A DNA stretch of 64,000 nt from the NCBI RefSeq assembly GCF_007896435.1, contig NZ_VCBL01000001.1, positions 523,335 through 587,334 of the forward strand, given 5' to 3'. The position numbers were made by a program, and so were the translations under genes. This stretch comes from Rummeliibacillus suwonensis. Its GTDB lineage: Bacteria; Bacillota; Bacilli; Bacillales_A; Planococcaceae. This document shows positions 11,140 to 19,380 of this stretch, piece after piece. Numbering within the stretch: the stretch's first letter is position 1; each line of letters opens with the position of its first letter. The notes below the pieces were generated by a model. It made no database searches. It saw only the letters and a program-made list of their open reading frames with translations, and was not told where the DNA came from.

Positions 11140-11202
11140 ACTTTTCGTAACTTACTATAAAACAGTAAATTGATTACGTCAAGTAATTAAGTTACGAAAA
11201 GT
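11140..11202. promoter_or_regulatory. operator region between catE and the HxlR regulator
   Basis: A perfect 15-bp inverted repeat (11140–11154 ACTTTTCGTAACTTA with 11188–11202) encloses a second palindrome, TTACT-N7-AGTAA (11152–11168). HxlR-type regulators such as YodB and CatR bind TTACT/AGTAA-type palindromes at catE and azoR1 in B. subtilis. Two sites of this type in a divergent promoter suggest joint control of both genes. Confidence 0.7.
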
Positions 11203-11253
11203 TTACTTTTTTTTGGATTATCGGTACAATGTAATTATCAGAGGTGAGAATAT

Positions 11254-11559
11254 ATGAAAGAAACAGCATTATGTCCACGATTGTCAAAAGCAATGGATTT
11301 GATTGGAAAACGTTGGGTTGGCTTAATCTTATATGAATTATTAGAAGGACCAAAACGATTTAACGAAATTGAATCTTCACTTCCTATTAGTGGTCGTTTA
11401 CTGTCAGAACGTTTAAAAGAATTGGAAAAAGAGGGACTTGTGGAACGACAAGTGTATACAGAAGTTCCTGTTCGAGTTGAATATAGTCTTACAGAAATGG
11501 GATTAAGTCTAAAAGGTGCAATTGATGCAATTGAAATTTGGTCTAAAAGATGGCTTTAG
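11254..11559 (+). CDS. HxlR family (CatR/YodB-like) redox-sensing repressor
   Basis: A 101-aa winged-helix regulator of the HxlR family. The N-terminal cysteine lies at residue 7 in KETALCPRLSKAMDLIGKRW, the position of the single conserved, thiol-sensing Cys of CatR and YodB. The recognition-helix segment SGRLLSERLKELEKEGLVER is typical. It lacks the two C-terminal cysteines of YodB, so it is closer to CatR in layout; sensing would be by inter-subunit disulphide or S-alkylation at Cys7. It is divergent from catE with shared operators. Control of the nearby azoR gene is possible but inferred. Confidence 0.88.
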   Translation: MKETALCPRLSKAMDLIGKRWVGLILYELLEGPKRFNEIESSLPISGRLLSERLKELEKEGLVERQVYTEVPVRVEYSLTEMGLSLKGAIDAIEIWSKRWL

Positions 11560-11641
11560 GTTATTTTCACTTGTAAAAATGGCATTGTATCTTCATACTT
11601 AATGGTGGAAAAGAAAGTATGAAAGGAATGGACTTTCCATT

Positions 11642-12568
11642 ATGAAAGAACAATGGTTTAATGATTTATCTACTATTGTAAATACTCAAGATGTTAAAAT
11701 AGACGAACCACTTAAAAATTATACAATGACAAAACTTGGGGGCAATGCAGATGTATTTGTGATGCCCTCTACAGAAGAACAAGCCGCTGAAGTTGTAAAA
11801 TATGCATATCTCCACCAAGTACCAATCTTTTTGCTAGGAAATGGTTCAAATATGGTTATTAGAGATGGTGGTATTAGAGGGATTGTTTTAAATCTTTCGA
11901 AGTTAAATCTAATTCATATTGAAGGCACAACGGTATATGCACAATCTGGTGCACTTATTAAAGATGTTTCAAAGGCGGCAGCTGCTAAATCACTAACGGG
12001 TCTTGAATTTTCATGTGGTATCCCTGGATCTATTGGTGGTGCAATGGCTATGAATGCCGGTGCTTACGGCGGGGAGATCAATGATGTCATCGTAAGTTGC
12101 AAAGTATTGACAAAAACGGGTGAAATATTAGATCTTTCAAAAGAGCAATTAGAGCTTGGCTACCGTAAAAGTATTATTGCAAAGAACGGTTATTATGCAT
12201 TGTCATCTATTTTCGAATTGGAAAAGGGTGATCAAGCAATGATTGATGCCAAAATTGCAGATTTAACATTCAAACGACAATCAAAACAACCACTTGAATA
12301 TCCTTCTGCGGGAAGTGTTTTCAAGCGTCCTCCAGGTTATTTTGCTGGAAAACTTATTCAAGATAGTGGCATGCAGGGAAAAGGTGTAGGTGGCGCTGAG
12401 GTCTCTACAAAACATGCGGGCTTTATCATTAACAAAGGTAATGCAACTGCCACCGACTATATTGAAACCATTCATATGGTGCAGAAAGCTGTAAAAGAAA
12501 AATTCAATGTAAATCTTGAAACAGAAGTTAAAATCGTTGGAGAAGATTTACCAATCGATCAAAAATAA
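11642..12568 (+). CDS. murB: UDP-N-acetylenolpyruvoylglucosamine reductase
   Basis: MurB reduces UDP-GlcNAc-enolpyruvate to UDP-MurNAc with NADPH and FAD, the second committed peptidoglycan step. The 308-aa length and the motifs GNGSNMVIRDGGIRG (FAD binding) and PSAGSVFKRP, with the catalytic serine, mark the type II form used by Bacillales. The stretch GLEFSCGIPGSIGGAMAMNAG is intact. It stands alone rather than in the division-cell wall cluster. A family B repeat starts about 10 bp after the stop codon. Confidence 0.97.
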   Translation: MKEQWFNDLSTIVNTQDVKIDEPLKNYTMTKLGGNADVFVMPSTEEQAAEVVKYAYLHQVPIFLLGNGSNMVIRDGGIRGIVLNLSKLNLIHIEGTTVYAQSGALIKDVSKAAAAKSLTGLEFSCGIPGSIGGAMAMNAGAYGGEINDVIVSCKVLTKTGEILDLSKEQLELGYRKSIIAKNGYYALSSIFELEKGDQAMIDAKIADLTFKRQSKQPLEYPSAGSVFKRPPGYFAGKLIQDSGMQGKGVGGAEVSTKHAGFIINKGNATATDYIETIHMVQKAVKEKFNVNLETEVKIVGEDLPIDQK

Positions 12569-12578
12569 TAAAACTTTT

Positions 12579-12884
12579 ATCTTGATTCAGCAATCTTTTA
12601 TGGCGGTGAAAGCGCAGCAGCAGGAGCCCAATGTGTTATGCGACGAAAGCATAGTGATGGGAGCAAATCTTTTTTGTACCGAAAGCGCAACAACAGGTAT
12701 AAAAGATGTTCATCTCTATAAGTGATGAGATGAATGTGATTTTATTTTCTATTCAGCGGATGTACAAACTGCCCGCTGAGTCAAGATGAAGTCTCCGGCG
12801 AAGATGCCACGGATTTTGAAGAGGAGCTTCTAGAGCAAGCTCGAAAAAAATTCGAATGCCATTACACTGGGGTGTAATGGATAG
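12579..12884. repeat. family B repeat copy B1 (MITE-like core plus tail)
   Basis: The core (12579–12787, 209 bp) is bounded by 13-bp terminal inverted repeats, ATCTTGATTCAGC and GCTGAGTCAAGAT. Inside are imperfect copies of a GAAAGCGCAGCAACAGG-like unit. A tail to about 12884 contains CACGGATTTTGAAG and an AGCAAGCTCGAAAAAAA stretch that also occur alone at 28500 and 52120. No protein-coding capacity is credible. Confidence 0.8.
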
Positions 12885-12920
12885 CGTCTTTCGCCGATCA
12901 TTTGCGGAAGGCGTATTTTT
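12885..12920 (+). terminator. hairpin with T-run before exoA
   Basis: A 10-bp stem (12885–12894 with 12904–12913, including G-T pairs), then TATTTTT. It lies between the family B copy and exoA. Confidence 0.6.
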
Positions 12921-12935
12921 ACATATAGGGAGATT

Positions 12936-13694
12936 ATGACATTGAAATTTGTATCATGGAATGTAAATGGTATTCGTGCTTGTCTAAAAAAAGGATTTAT
13001 GGATTATTTTGATACCATGGATGCCGATTTTTTTAGCATTCAAGAAACAAAATGTCAGGATGGACAAGTAGAGTTAGAATTACCTAACTACCATCAATTT
13101 TGGAACTATGCTGAACGAAAAGGTTATTCAGGTACAGCTATTTTCACAAAACATGAACCCATATCAGTGAAATATGGCATTGGTGATGTTACGCAGGAAG
13201 AGGGGCGTATTATTACATTAGAATACGACAATTTTCATTTAGTAAATGTATATACACCCAATTCTAAACGTGATTTGACCCGCTTAGACTATCGCATCGT
13301 TTGGGAGGATGAATTACGAGCGTATTTAAAAGCATTAGATCAAGTCAAACCTGTTATCTATTGTGGGGATTTAAATGTAGCACATGAAGAAATTGATCTA
13401 AAAAATGCTAAAGCCAATATCGGAAACTCTGGTTTTACAGATGAAGAAAGAGGTAGAATGACTAGATTACTAAATTCAGGTTTTACAGACTCTTTTCGAT
13501 ATCTGTATCCAGGCTTAACAGATCATTACACATGGTGGTCTTATATGAATAAAGTGCGTGAACGGAATATTGGATGGCGTATCGATTACTTTATCCTGTC
13601 CGACCGTTTAAAGGAACAAATTACAAAGGCTGAGATTCATGATCATATCTTAGGGAGCGACCATTGCCCGATTATGCTAGAAGCTAAAGTGTGA
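12936..13694 (+). CDS. exoA: exodeoxyribonuclease III
   Basis: A DNA repair enzyme of the exonuclease III/AP endonuclease family (endonuclease/exonuclease/phosphatase fold) that cuts at abasic sites and trims 3' ends. The 252-aa length is typical. The motifs FVSWNVNGIRA, SIQETKCQ with the metal-binding Glu, YCGDLNVAHEEID with catalytic Asp and Asn, WRIDYFILSD and GSDHCPIML with the catalytic Asp-His pair are all intact. GGGAG lies just before ATG 12936. It is probably monocistronic, with a terminator about 190 bp downstream. Confidence 0.97.
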   Translation: MTLKFVSWNVNGIRACLKKGFMDYFDTMDADFFSIQETKCQDGQVELELPNYHQFWNYAERKGYSGTAIFTKHEPISVKYGIGDVTQEEGRIITLEYDNFHLVNVYTPNSKRDLTRLDYRIVWEDELRAYLKALDQVKPVIYCGDLNVAHEEIDLKNAKANIGNSGFTDEERGRMTRLLNSGFTDSFRYLYPGLTDHYTWWSYMNKVRERNIGWRIDYFILSDRLKEQITKAEIHDHILGSDHCPIMLEAKV

Positions 13695-13884
13695 TAGAAG
13701 GATCTGTTATATGTCATCATTGACTTTTCCTTCCGCTTGGAAGTGATGGAAGAGAGTATTTAGCGAATAAGAAGTGCTCGCCTCAGAGGGTTCATATGTA
13801 GAGAAATCCCATCAAGTATCAACATATTGCTAAACAGATTTAAAAAGAAGATACACCTTAAATTCCTTTTAAAAAAAGATTCAT

Positions 13885-13930
13885 AAAAGCATGGAAGCTG
13901 ATCAAAACAGCCTTCGTGCTTTTATTTTTA
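13885..13930 (+). terminator. terminator-like hairpin
   Basis: AAAAGCATGGAAGCTG pairs imperfectly with CAGCCTTCGTGCTTTT, followed by TATTTTTA. It ends the exoA transcript or isolates the repeat that follows. Confidence 0.7.
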
Positions 13931-13974
13931 GTTTAAAAATGTCCCTTTTCAATAACTCTATTTTTCTGTTTTAA

Positions 13975-14192
13975 CTTTATCCCGCTTTAACGGGCAGTAA
14001 GACCCCCATCTCAAGATATAGAGAAACGAGAGAGATAGATGGGGGATTAACTGCCTGTAAAAGTCCGATTGGTTTGGGCCAACAAGATGTTGGTCCCTCA
14101 GGTGTTGCCACAGGACGTGGCGCTTTTAACCTGAGTTCTTCTAGTTCAGTGGGGATGAAGAAAGCCCCCACTGATGGAAGCTTCACTTTATC
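13975..14192 (+). repeat. family A repeat copy A1 (long form)
   Basis: The element is flanked by identical 7-bp direct repeats, CTTTATC (13975–13981 and 14186–14192). In order it holds these hairpins: CCCG/CGGG; CCCCCATCT with AGATGGGGG arms; CCAACAAGATGTTGG; a nested hairpin with outer stem CTCAGGT (14097–14103)/ACCTGAG (14129–14135) around the core 14104–14123; and CAGTGGGG/CCCCACTG. Translations across it give the well-known spurious peptide type with KAPRPVATPEGPTSCWP. Confidence 0.9.
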
Positions 14193-14274
14193 CAACTGTA
14201 AACTGTATTTTTTAATAAGGAATCAGGGATAAAGCGTAAACCTTTGGAATATAGAGAAAGTGGGAGGGATACGT

Positions 14275-16635
14275 ATGAAGAAAAAACTGAGTCGATACGG
14301 GAAATGGATTGGAAGTATACTCGGTATTTTGGTCGTTATGGTGATAGCGTTTGCCCTTTACGTAAATTATTATATTGATAAATCATTACCACAAATTGAA
14401 GGAAAGATGAGTGTTAAGGGAATGGATCAGGATGTTACCGTAACAAGAGATGAAAAAGGCGTACCTCATATCCATGCAAAGTCTGATGCCGATCTTTATC
14501 GTGCACAGGGTTTTGTTCAAGCGCAAGATCGTTTATTCCAAATGGACCTATCACGTAGGCAAGCAAGTGGCACGTTATCAGAGATAATTGGTCCATCAAC
14601 GGTCAAAACAGATAAGTTTTTTAGAACATTTAGTTTAAGGGATGCTGCCAAAAAGTCTTATGATGGCTACTCAAAGAAAGCTAAACAAGTACTTGCTTGG
14701 TATGCAGAAGGAGTTAATGCCTATATGGAGCAGGCAAAAGAAAAAGGAACGCTCCCATATGAATTCAAACTATTAGGATATGAACCAAAACGTTGGACAG
14801 AAATAGATTCCTTAACAATTGAAAAATATATGGCTTATGATTTAGGTGGAAATTGGAACATGTTGGCGTTTAGACATTGGGCTTTGACCAATTTGACCGC
14901 AGATGAAGTGCAAGAATTGATGATCCATTATCCAGACAACGCAAAGTCCATTATAGAAGAAAATATCGAAAATCCTGTGAAAGTTTCTGGACAATTCGAT
15001 GCGTCTCTTATTCCAAACGAATTTAACGGTAGTAATAACTGGGTTTTATCTGGAGATAAAACGAAAAGTGGGAAACCATTATTGGCAGATGATCCACACC
15101 TGGGGCTGAGTACACCTTCTATATGGTATCAAATGCATCTTACATCATCTACTCAAAATGTGAGTGGAGTTATTTTTGCCGGTATTCCAGGAATTATTTT
15201 AGGTCATAACGATCAAATTGCTTGGGGTGTTACCAATGTGGGACCTGATGTACAAGATTTATATATTGAAATACCTAATCCAGATAATCCAACGCAATTT
15301 AAATATGAAAATAAATGGGAACAAGCGGAAGTTCGAAAGGAAAAGATTAAGGTAAAAAATCAGAAGACTATTGATTATGAGGTAATTGTTACAAGACATG
15401 GTCCTGTTGTTTCAGACTTAGCATTCAAAAAAGAAAAGCCAACAGCAGTTTTCTCGATGCAATGGACAGCATTACAATCTACGCAAGAACTACAGGCTGT
15501 GTTGAATATGGATAAAGCAAAAAATTGGGAGGAGTTTGAAACCGCACTAAATGATTTTAAGGTACCTGCCCAAAATTTTGTATTTGCATCCAAAGATGGA
15601 ACAATCGCTTATAAAGCGAATGGATTAATCCCTATTCGTAAAAGAGGGGATGGTCAATTCCCTGTACCAGGTTATTCAGCGGATTATGGTTGGAAAGGTT
15701 ATATTGATTTTAATCATTTACCGAAAGTGATTAATCCGGATAATGGATATATTGCAACCGCAAACAATAAGGTTGTAGGAAGTGGCTATCCATATCATAT
15801 TACAGACTTTTGGGCACAACCCTACCGCTATGAACGGATCGTGGAAATGTTAGAAGAAAAAGACGACTTTACTGTAGAAGATATCAAAAATATGCAGCTA
15901 GATACAGAGAATTTATATGCAAAAGAATTTTTGCCTCATCTTATTGAATCAGTGAAAAAACAACATAAACTAAAGGATATTGTAAGGATGATGGAGGATT
16001 GGGATTATCAAGATTCTATATCTGAAGGTGCGCCGCTTGTGTTCCATCTATGGATGATTAAAATTCAAGATCAACTTTTTAAGAAATCAATGCCTGCAGA
16101 TGTTTATCAAATGATGCCGGGAAAATATAATGTTGCTGATGAAATACTTCGACAAGCATATAGAGGAAAGCCGGGAGAATTTGTGGATAAAGCTGGCGGC
16201 ATTGATGAACTGGTAACAAAAGCATTAGAGGAAACTGTGAAAGAGATCAAAAAAAATTATGGTGATGATGTATCAAAATGGCGTTGGGGAGATTATCACC
16301 AAGTTATTTTCAAACATCCTTTATCTTCAGCATCTTCTATTTTGGCTTATTTCTTAGATTCTAAGACAACGCCTGTACCAGGGTCAAAGGTGACTGTTCG
16401 CGCGGCTGCTTCCAATAAAACAGGCATTGTGGATCATGGTGCCTCTTGGCGTTTTATTGCCGATTTAAGTGACTTGTCAAAGGCTTATCATATCGTTGGT
16501 CCTGGGCAAAGTGAACATTTAAGATCAAAATGGTATCATGACCAAGTGGACGATTGGGTGTATGGAAAATACCATGAAACCGTGATAAATGGTAAAATTT
16601 TAAATGGTCATACATTGATATTGAAAGCTGAATAA
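14275..16635 (+). CDS. penicillin acylase family protein (Ntn-hydrolase S45)
   Basis: A secreted or membrane-anchored N-terminal-nucleophile amidohydrolase. It starts with a basic N-terminus and one membrane segment (about residues 11–32, IGSILGILVVMVIAFALYV). The precursor is normally cut into alpha and beta chains just before the catalytic serine; here this is Gly252|Ser253 in NGSNNWVLSG. The usual partner Asn stretch, AWGVTNVGPDVQDLY, follows. ATG 14275 is preferred since GGGAGGG lies about six bases upstream; an in-frame ATG at 14260 has none. Family members cleave beta-lactam side chains or N-acyl-homoserine lactones. The true substrate cannot be told from sequence. Family A repeats lie on both sides. 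Confidence 0.9.
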   Translation: MKKKLSRYGKWIGSILGILVVMVIAFALYVNYYIDKSLPQIEGKMSVKGMDQDVTVTRDEKGVPHIHAKSDADLYRAQGFVQAQDRLFQMDLSRRQASGTLSEIIGPSTVKTDKFFRTFSLRDAAKKSYDGYSKKAKQVLAWYAEGVNAYMEQAKEKGTLPYEFKLLGYEPKRWTEIDSLTIEKYMAYDLGGNWNMLAFRHWALTNLTADEVQELMIHYPDNAKSIIEENIENPVKVSGQFDASLIPNEFNGSNNWVLSGDKTKSGKPLLADDPHLGLSTPSIWYQMHLTSSTQNVSGVIFAGIPGIILGHNDQIAWGVTNVGPDVQDLYIEIPNPDNPTQFKYENKWEQAEVRKEKIKVKNQKTIDYEVIVTRHGPVVSDLAFKKEKPTAVFSMQWTALQSTQELQAVLNMDKAKNWEEFETALNDFKVPAQNFVFASKDGTIAYKANGLIPIRKRGDGQFPVPGYSADYGWKGYIDFNHLPKVINPDNGYIATANNKVVGSGYPYHITDFWAQPYRYERIVEMLEEKDDFTVEDIKNMQLDTENLYAKEFLPHLIESVKKQHKLKDIVRMMEDWDYQDSISEGAPLVFHLWMIKIQDQLFKKSMPADVYQMMPGKYNVADEILRQAYRGKPGEFVDKAGGIDELVTKALEETVKEIKKNYGDDVSKWRWGDYHQVIFKHPLSSASSILAYFLDSKTTPVPGSKVTVRAAASNKTGIVDHGASWRFIADLSDLSKAYHIVGPGQSEHLRSKWYHDQVDDWVYGKYHETVINGKILNGHTLILKAE

Positions 16636-16751
16636 AAAGATATTTCATACTAGGTGTGATTATTGGGAAAATAAGGATAATCAACATGTTTGGCTTCATA
16701 CAAGAGAAATAGGATTTTCCCCCTATGTTGTAGCTGTTGGAGGAACGAATA

Positions 16752-16972
16752 ATAAAGTGAAGCTTCCATCAGCGGGGGTTTTCTCAATCCCCCACTGAAC
16801 TAGAAGAACTCAGGTTAAAAGCGCCACGTCCTGTGGCAACACCTGAGTGACCAACATCCTGCTCGTCCGAACCAATCGGGTTTTTTACGGGCAGTTGACC
16901 CCCACCTATCTTTCCTGTTTTCTCTCTAAACCTTGAGATGGGGATCTTACTGTCCGTTAACACGGGATAAAG
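16752..16972 (-). repeat. family A repeat copy A2 (long form)
   Basis: An inverted copy of the long family A element, with ATAAAG at both ends (16752–16757, 16967–16972). The 20-nt core is at 16821–16840, and the outer stem CTCAGGT/ACCTGAG is intact. It ends 23 bp before the first crcB gene, so it replaces any ordinary leader there. No fluoride riboswitch is visible. Confidence 0.9.
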
Positions 16973-16995
16973 TAAATAAATTGAAGGTGCATTAA

Positions 16996-17373
16996 ATGAT
17001 AAAAAATGTAGTAGGAGTAGTATTAGGTGGAATATTAGGCACCTTGGTGCGTTATGGTGTTATGATAACTGTCCCAACTGAATGTATGTTGTGGATCGTA
17101 AATGGTGTAGGAAGTTTTGCTATGGGCATATTGAATGGTTTATTCACACGTTTTCTACAACAGAATATGAGTTGGAAGTTATTTTTGACGACTGGCATGC
17201 TTGGCGGTTTCACGACATTTTCCACATTTTCAGCTAGTTGGTTAAAATTAATGCAAGAACATGTTGTGATGGCAGTTATATATGCAATCGTTATGACAAT
17301 TTTATGTGTTGCATTGGCGTCGTTCGGTTATTTACTTGCCGTTCCTAACAAGAAAGCAGGTGAGCGTTTATGA
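16996..17373 (+). CDS. crcB1: fluoride efflux channel subunit CrcB (first of pair)
   Basis: A 125-aa four-helix membrane protein of the Fluc/CrcB family, which exports fluoride passively. The signatures GGILGTLVRYG (helix 1), NGVGSFAMGIL (helix 2) and GGFTTFSTFSASWLKL (broken helix 3 with the Phe box) are clear. GAAGGTG lies just upstream of ATG 16996. It overlaps the second crcB gene by four bases. Paired genes of this type in Bacillales encode a heterodimeric channel of antiparallel subunits. No crcB riboswitch precedes the pair. Confidence 0.95.
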   Translation: MIKNVVGVVLGGILGTLVRYGVMITVPTECMLWIVNGVGSFAMGILNGLFTRFLQQNMSWKLFLTTGMLGGFTTFSTFSASWLKLMQEHVVMAVIYAIVMTILCVALASFGYLLAVPNKKAGERL

Positions 17374-17717
17374 TTTGGCTTGTACTTGCTGTCGGTGGGG
17401 GTTTAGGTACGCTTGCACGTTATGGAATGATTGTTTGGATGGAACATCAAAAACAGCCATACTATGTAGCAACATTTATCGTCAATAGTGTTGGTTCGTT
17501 GTTGATGGGATTGGCCCTTCACATAACAGTTGATCAGCAGTTATGGACAGCATTCTTGGCTACAGGTTTTTTAGGAGCGTTTACAACGTTTTCTACATTT
17601 GCTTTTGATACAGTAAGATTATTGCGAGAACACGATAAACGTGTAGCATTTTTATATCCTGTTTTAACGTTATTTGCAGGGATTATCCTTGTTACTTTAG
17701 GATGGCAAATCGTATAA
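17370..17717 (+). CDS. crcB2: fluoride efflux channel subunit CrcB (second of pair)
   Basis: A 115-aa Fluc family protein, the partner of the preceding gene. Motifs are GGGLGTLARYG, NSVGSLLMGLAL and LGAFTTFSTFAFDTV. Its ATG overlaps the TGA of crcB1 (ATGA), and an AGCAGGTGAGCG site lies inside crcB1, so the two are translationally coupled. A compound terminator follows directly. Confidence 0.95.
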   Translation: MIWLVLAVGGGLGTLARYGMIVWMEHQKQPYYVATFIVNSVGSLLMGLALHITVDQQLWTAFLATGFLGAFTTFSTFAFDTVRLLREHDKRVAFLYPVLTLFAGIILVTLGWQIV

Positions 17718-17720
17718 AGA

Positions 17721-17846
17721 GGCCGGGATAAAATCCGTTTAAAATGAATAAACCGCATGAAGTCAAAGCTTTTACATTTGCCTTCATGTGGTTTTATTTT
17801 CATTAAAATCAACTCGTTTTCAGCTTATGTCCCGGTCCCTTTTATT
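17721..17846. terminator. compound terminator with two nested hairpins
   Basis: An outer stem GGCCGGGATAA (17721–17731) pairs with TTATGTCCCGGTCC (17825–17838), followed by CTTTTATTTTTA. Inside, AAACCGCATGAAG pairs with CTTCATGTGGTTT. It lies between crcB2 and the converging peptidase gene. Confidence 0.75.
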
Positions 17847-17847
17847 T

Positions 17848-18837
17848 TTATTTAAATTTGGCTTTCTCTACAACACGATTTTTCCGGCCAACCGTTGTCT
17901 CAGCATGCAGCAATGATTGATAGACCGATTCTTCTGTCGCTTCAATAGCCGCTTGGAAAAGGTCATTCATTATTTTGGAATCATCTCTCACAAATGCTAC
18001 CGCTTCGCCAATGGATGAACTAAATTGATGCGGAATTGTGTAGGCAGTTGAAAAAGCGATCATAATATCACCACTGCCATTATGAATATGGGTACCTGTA
18101 CGTCCAAGTCCAATAGCCGCCCTTTTAGCTAGTCTTTTTAGTTGGCGATCACTGAGTGGTGCATCAGTTGCTATAACAACGATTACAGAGCCATCGGGTT
18201 TTTCGATAGGAGGATTTTGTTGCCAACTTGTGAAACGACATTCACCAGCGTTACCGAAATTGGTGAGTGCTAGTACACCAACTGTAAAACTTTCACCATC
18301 CCGTTTAACGATTCTTGAGGATGACCCAATGCCACCCTTCCGCTCATAGCAGATCATTCCTTTGCCGGCACCGATAGCACCTTGTCCAAATGGTGCATGT
18401 TTGGCGTTACGTATAGCAGAAATAGCATGCTCTGGCTTCACAGCACGAAGCCTCATACTATTAAGAAAGCTATCATTACATTCGCCCACAACGATATTAA
18501 GTGAACTAGTAGAGTCGCCAATACTAGGATTTTGTTGAAGCATATAATCTAAAGTGCCATCTAAAACAGCTGCTACACTAAAGGTATTCGTTAACATTAA
18601 TGGAGACTCTATTAATCCCAATTCTTCTACTTGAACAAGCCCTACTGACTTTCCAAATCCATTTAAGACAAAGCTTGCCGCAGGAATCTTCTGCTCAAAT
18701 AGATTGCCTCCGTGTGGCAAAATAGCTGTTACGCCTGTACAAATTGTATCCTCTGCATCTAACTTCTCATATAATGTAACATGCCCAACATGAACATCTG
18801 CTACATCGGTAATCATATTCCATTGCCCTTTGTTCAT
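17848..18837 (-). CDS. P1 family (DmpA-type, S58) aminopeptidase/hydrolase
   Basis: A self-processing Ntn-like hydrolase of the DmpA/P1 family, 329 aa. Members cleave N-terminal D- or L-amino acids or beta-peptides after autocleavage at a Gly-Ser bond. The motif GGIGSSSR contains the expected nucleophile after Gly. The early stretch ITDVADVHVGHVTL and the central GAIGAGKGMICY are family-typical. No signal peptide is visible, so it is probably cytoplasmic. It faces crcB2 convergently. The natural substrate is unknown. Confidence 0.88.
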   Translation of the reverse strand: MNKGQWNMITDVADVHVGHVTLYEKLDAEDTICTGVTAILPHGGNLFEQKIPAASFVLNGFGKSVGLVQVEELGLIESPLMLTNTFSVAAVLDGTLDYMLQQNPSIGDSTSSLNIVVGECNDSFLNSMRLRAVKPEHAISAIRNAKHAPFGQGAIGAGKGMICYERKGGIGSSSRIVKRDGESFTVGVLALTNFGNAGECRFTSWQQNPPIEKPDGSVIVVIATDAPLSDRQLKRLAKRAAIGLGRTGTHIHNGSGDIMIAFSTAYTIPHQFSSSIGEAVAFVRDDSKIMNDLFQAAIEATEESVYQSLLHAETTVGRKNRVVEKAKFK

Positions 18838-19380
18838 AAACCCACCCCTTTAGGTATTATTTAGTCGTATTGATTAGAAAAAAATAAGGCTGAATGTTTG
18901 GTATAATTATAAAAAATTCTATGCTTTAGCTCCAATTATATGGATTAAAGCGAAAGCTTGCTTGAATTCTTGAAAATGCATATGCATTTCCTTCGTGCAT
19001 TGCTCATGCAGAAAATAAATTCAAAGTCCCGCAGAAGTGAGCAAGCCGTAGCGAAAATCAGCTAGTTGAATGACTTCACAATATTAAAATTAGTTATTAT
19101 TAAACGTTCGCATTTTTCAAGAAGAAAATGATTTATGGAATCGATTCAAATACATAAAAATAGTAAATGATTCTCAAATGCGAAATATTCATCCTTGATC
19201 GATTAAACGCTGTTATCCAATTAGTTTAATAGAAAAATATAGATAAAATGATTAACATAACTATTGATTATTCCGGTATGATAAAGATTGTAGAATCCTA
19301 TCTAGGTATAGGTAAGATTAAGATATTGTTAGTCGAGTAAAAATAACATACAAAAGTTCATGCAATCGGAGGCGAATAAT
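18838..19380. other. non-coding region with a degenerate GC-rich repeat (D1)
   Basis: About 540 bp without a gene. Positions about 18950–19085 hold a decayed repeat of the D type (GCGAAAGCTTGC at one end, AAGTCCCGCAGAAGTGAGC in the middle, GTAGCGAAAATCAGC at the other). The rest is AT-rich and shows no clear element. Confidence 0.5.

Noticed and set aside
13977..14195. Open frame of 72 codons with KAPRPVATPEGPTSCWP, also at 42025–42246 and in other family A copies
   Set aside because: It is the translation of the family A repeat. Frame and ends vary from copy to copy and hairpins, not codons, are conserved.
16973..16995. A fluoride riboswitch before crcB1
   Set aside because: The space between the family A copy and the start is too short, and no conserved riboswitch core is present upstream.
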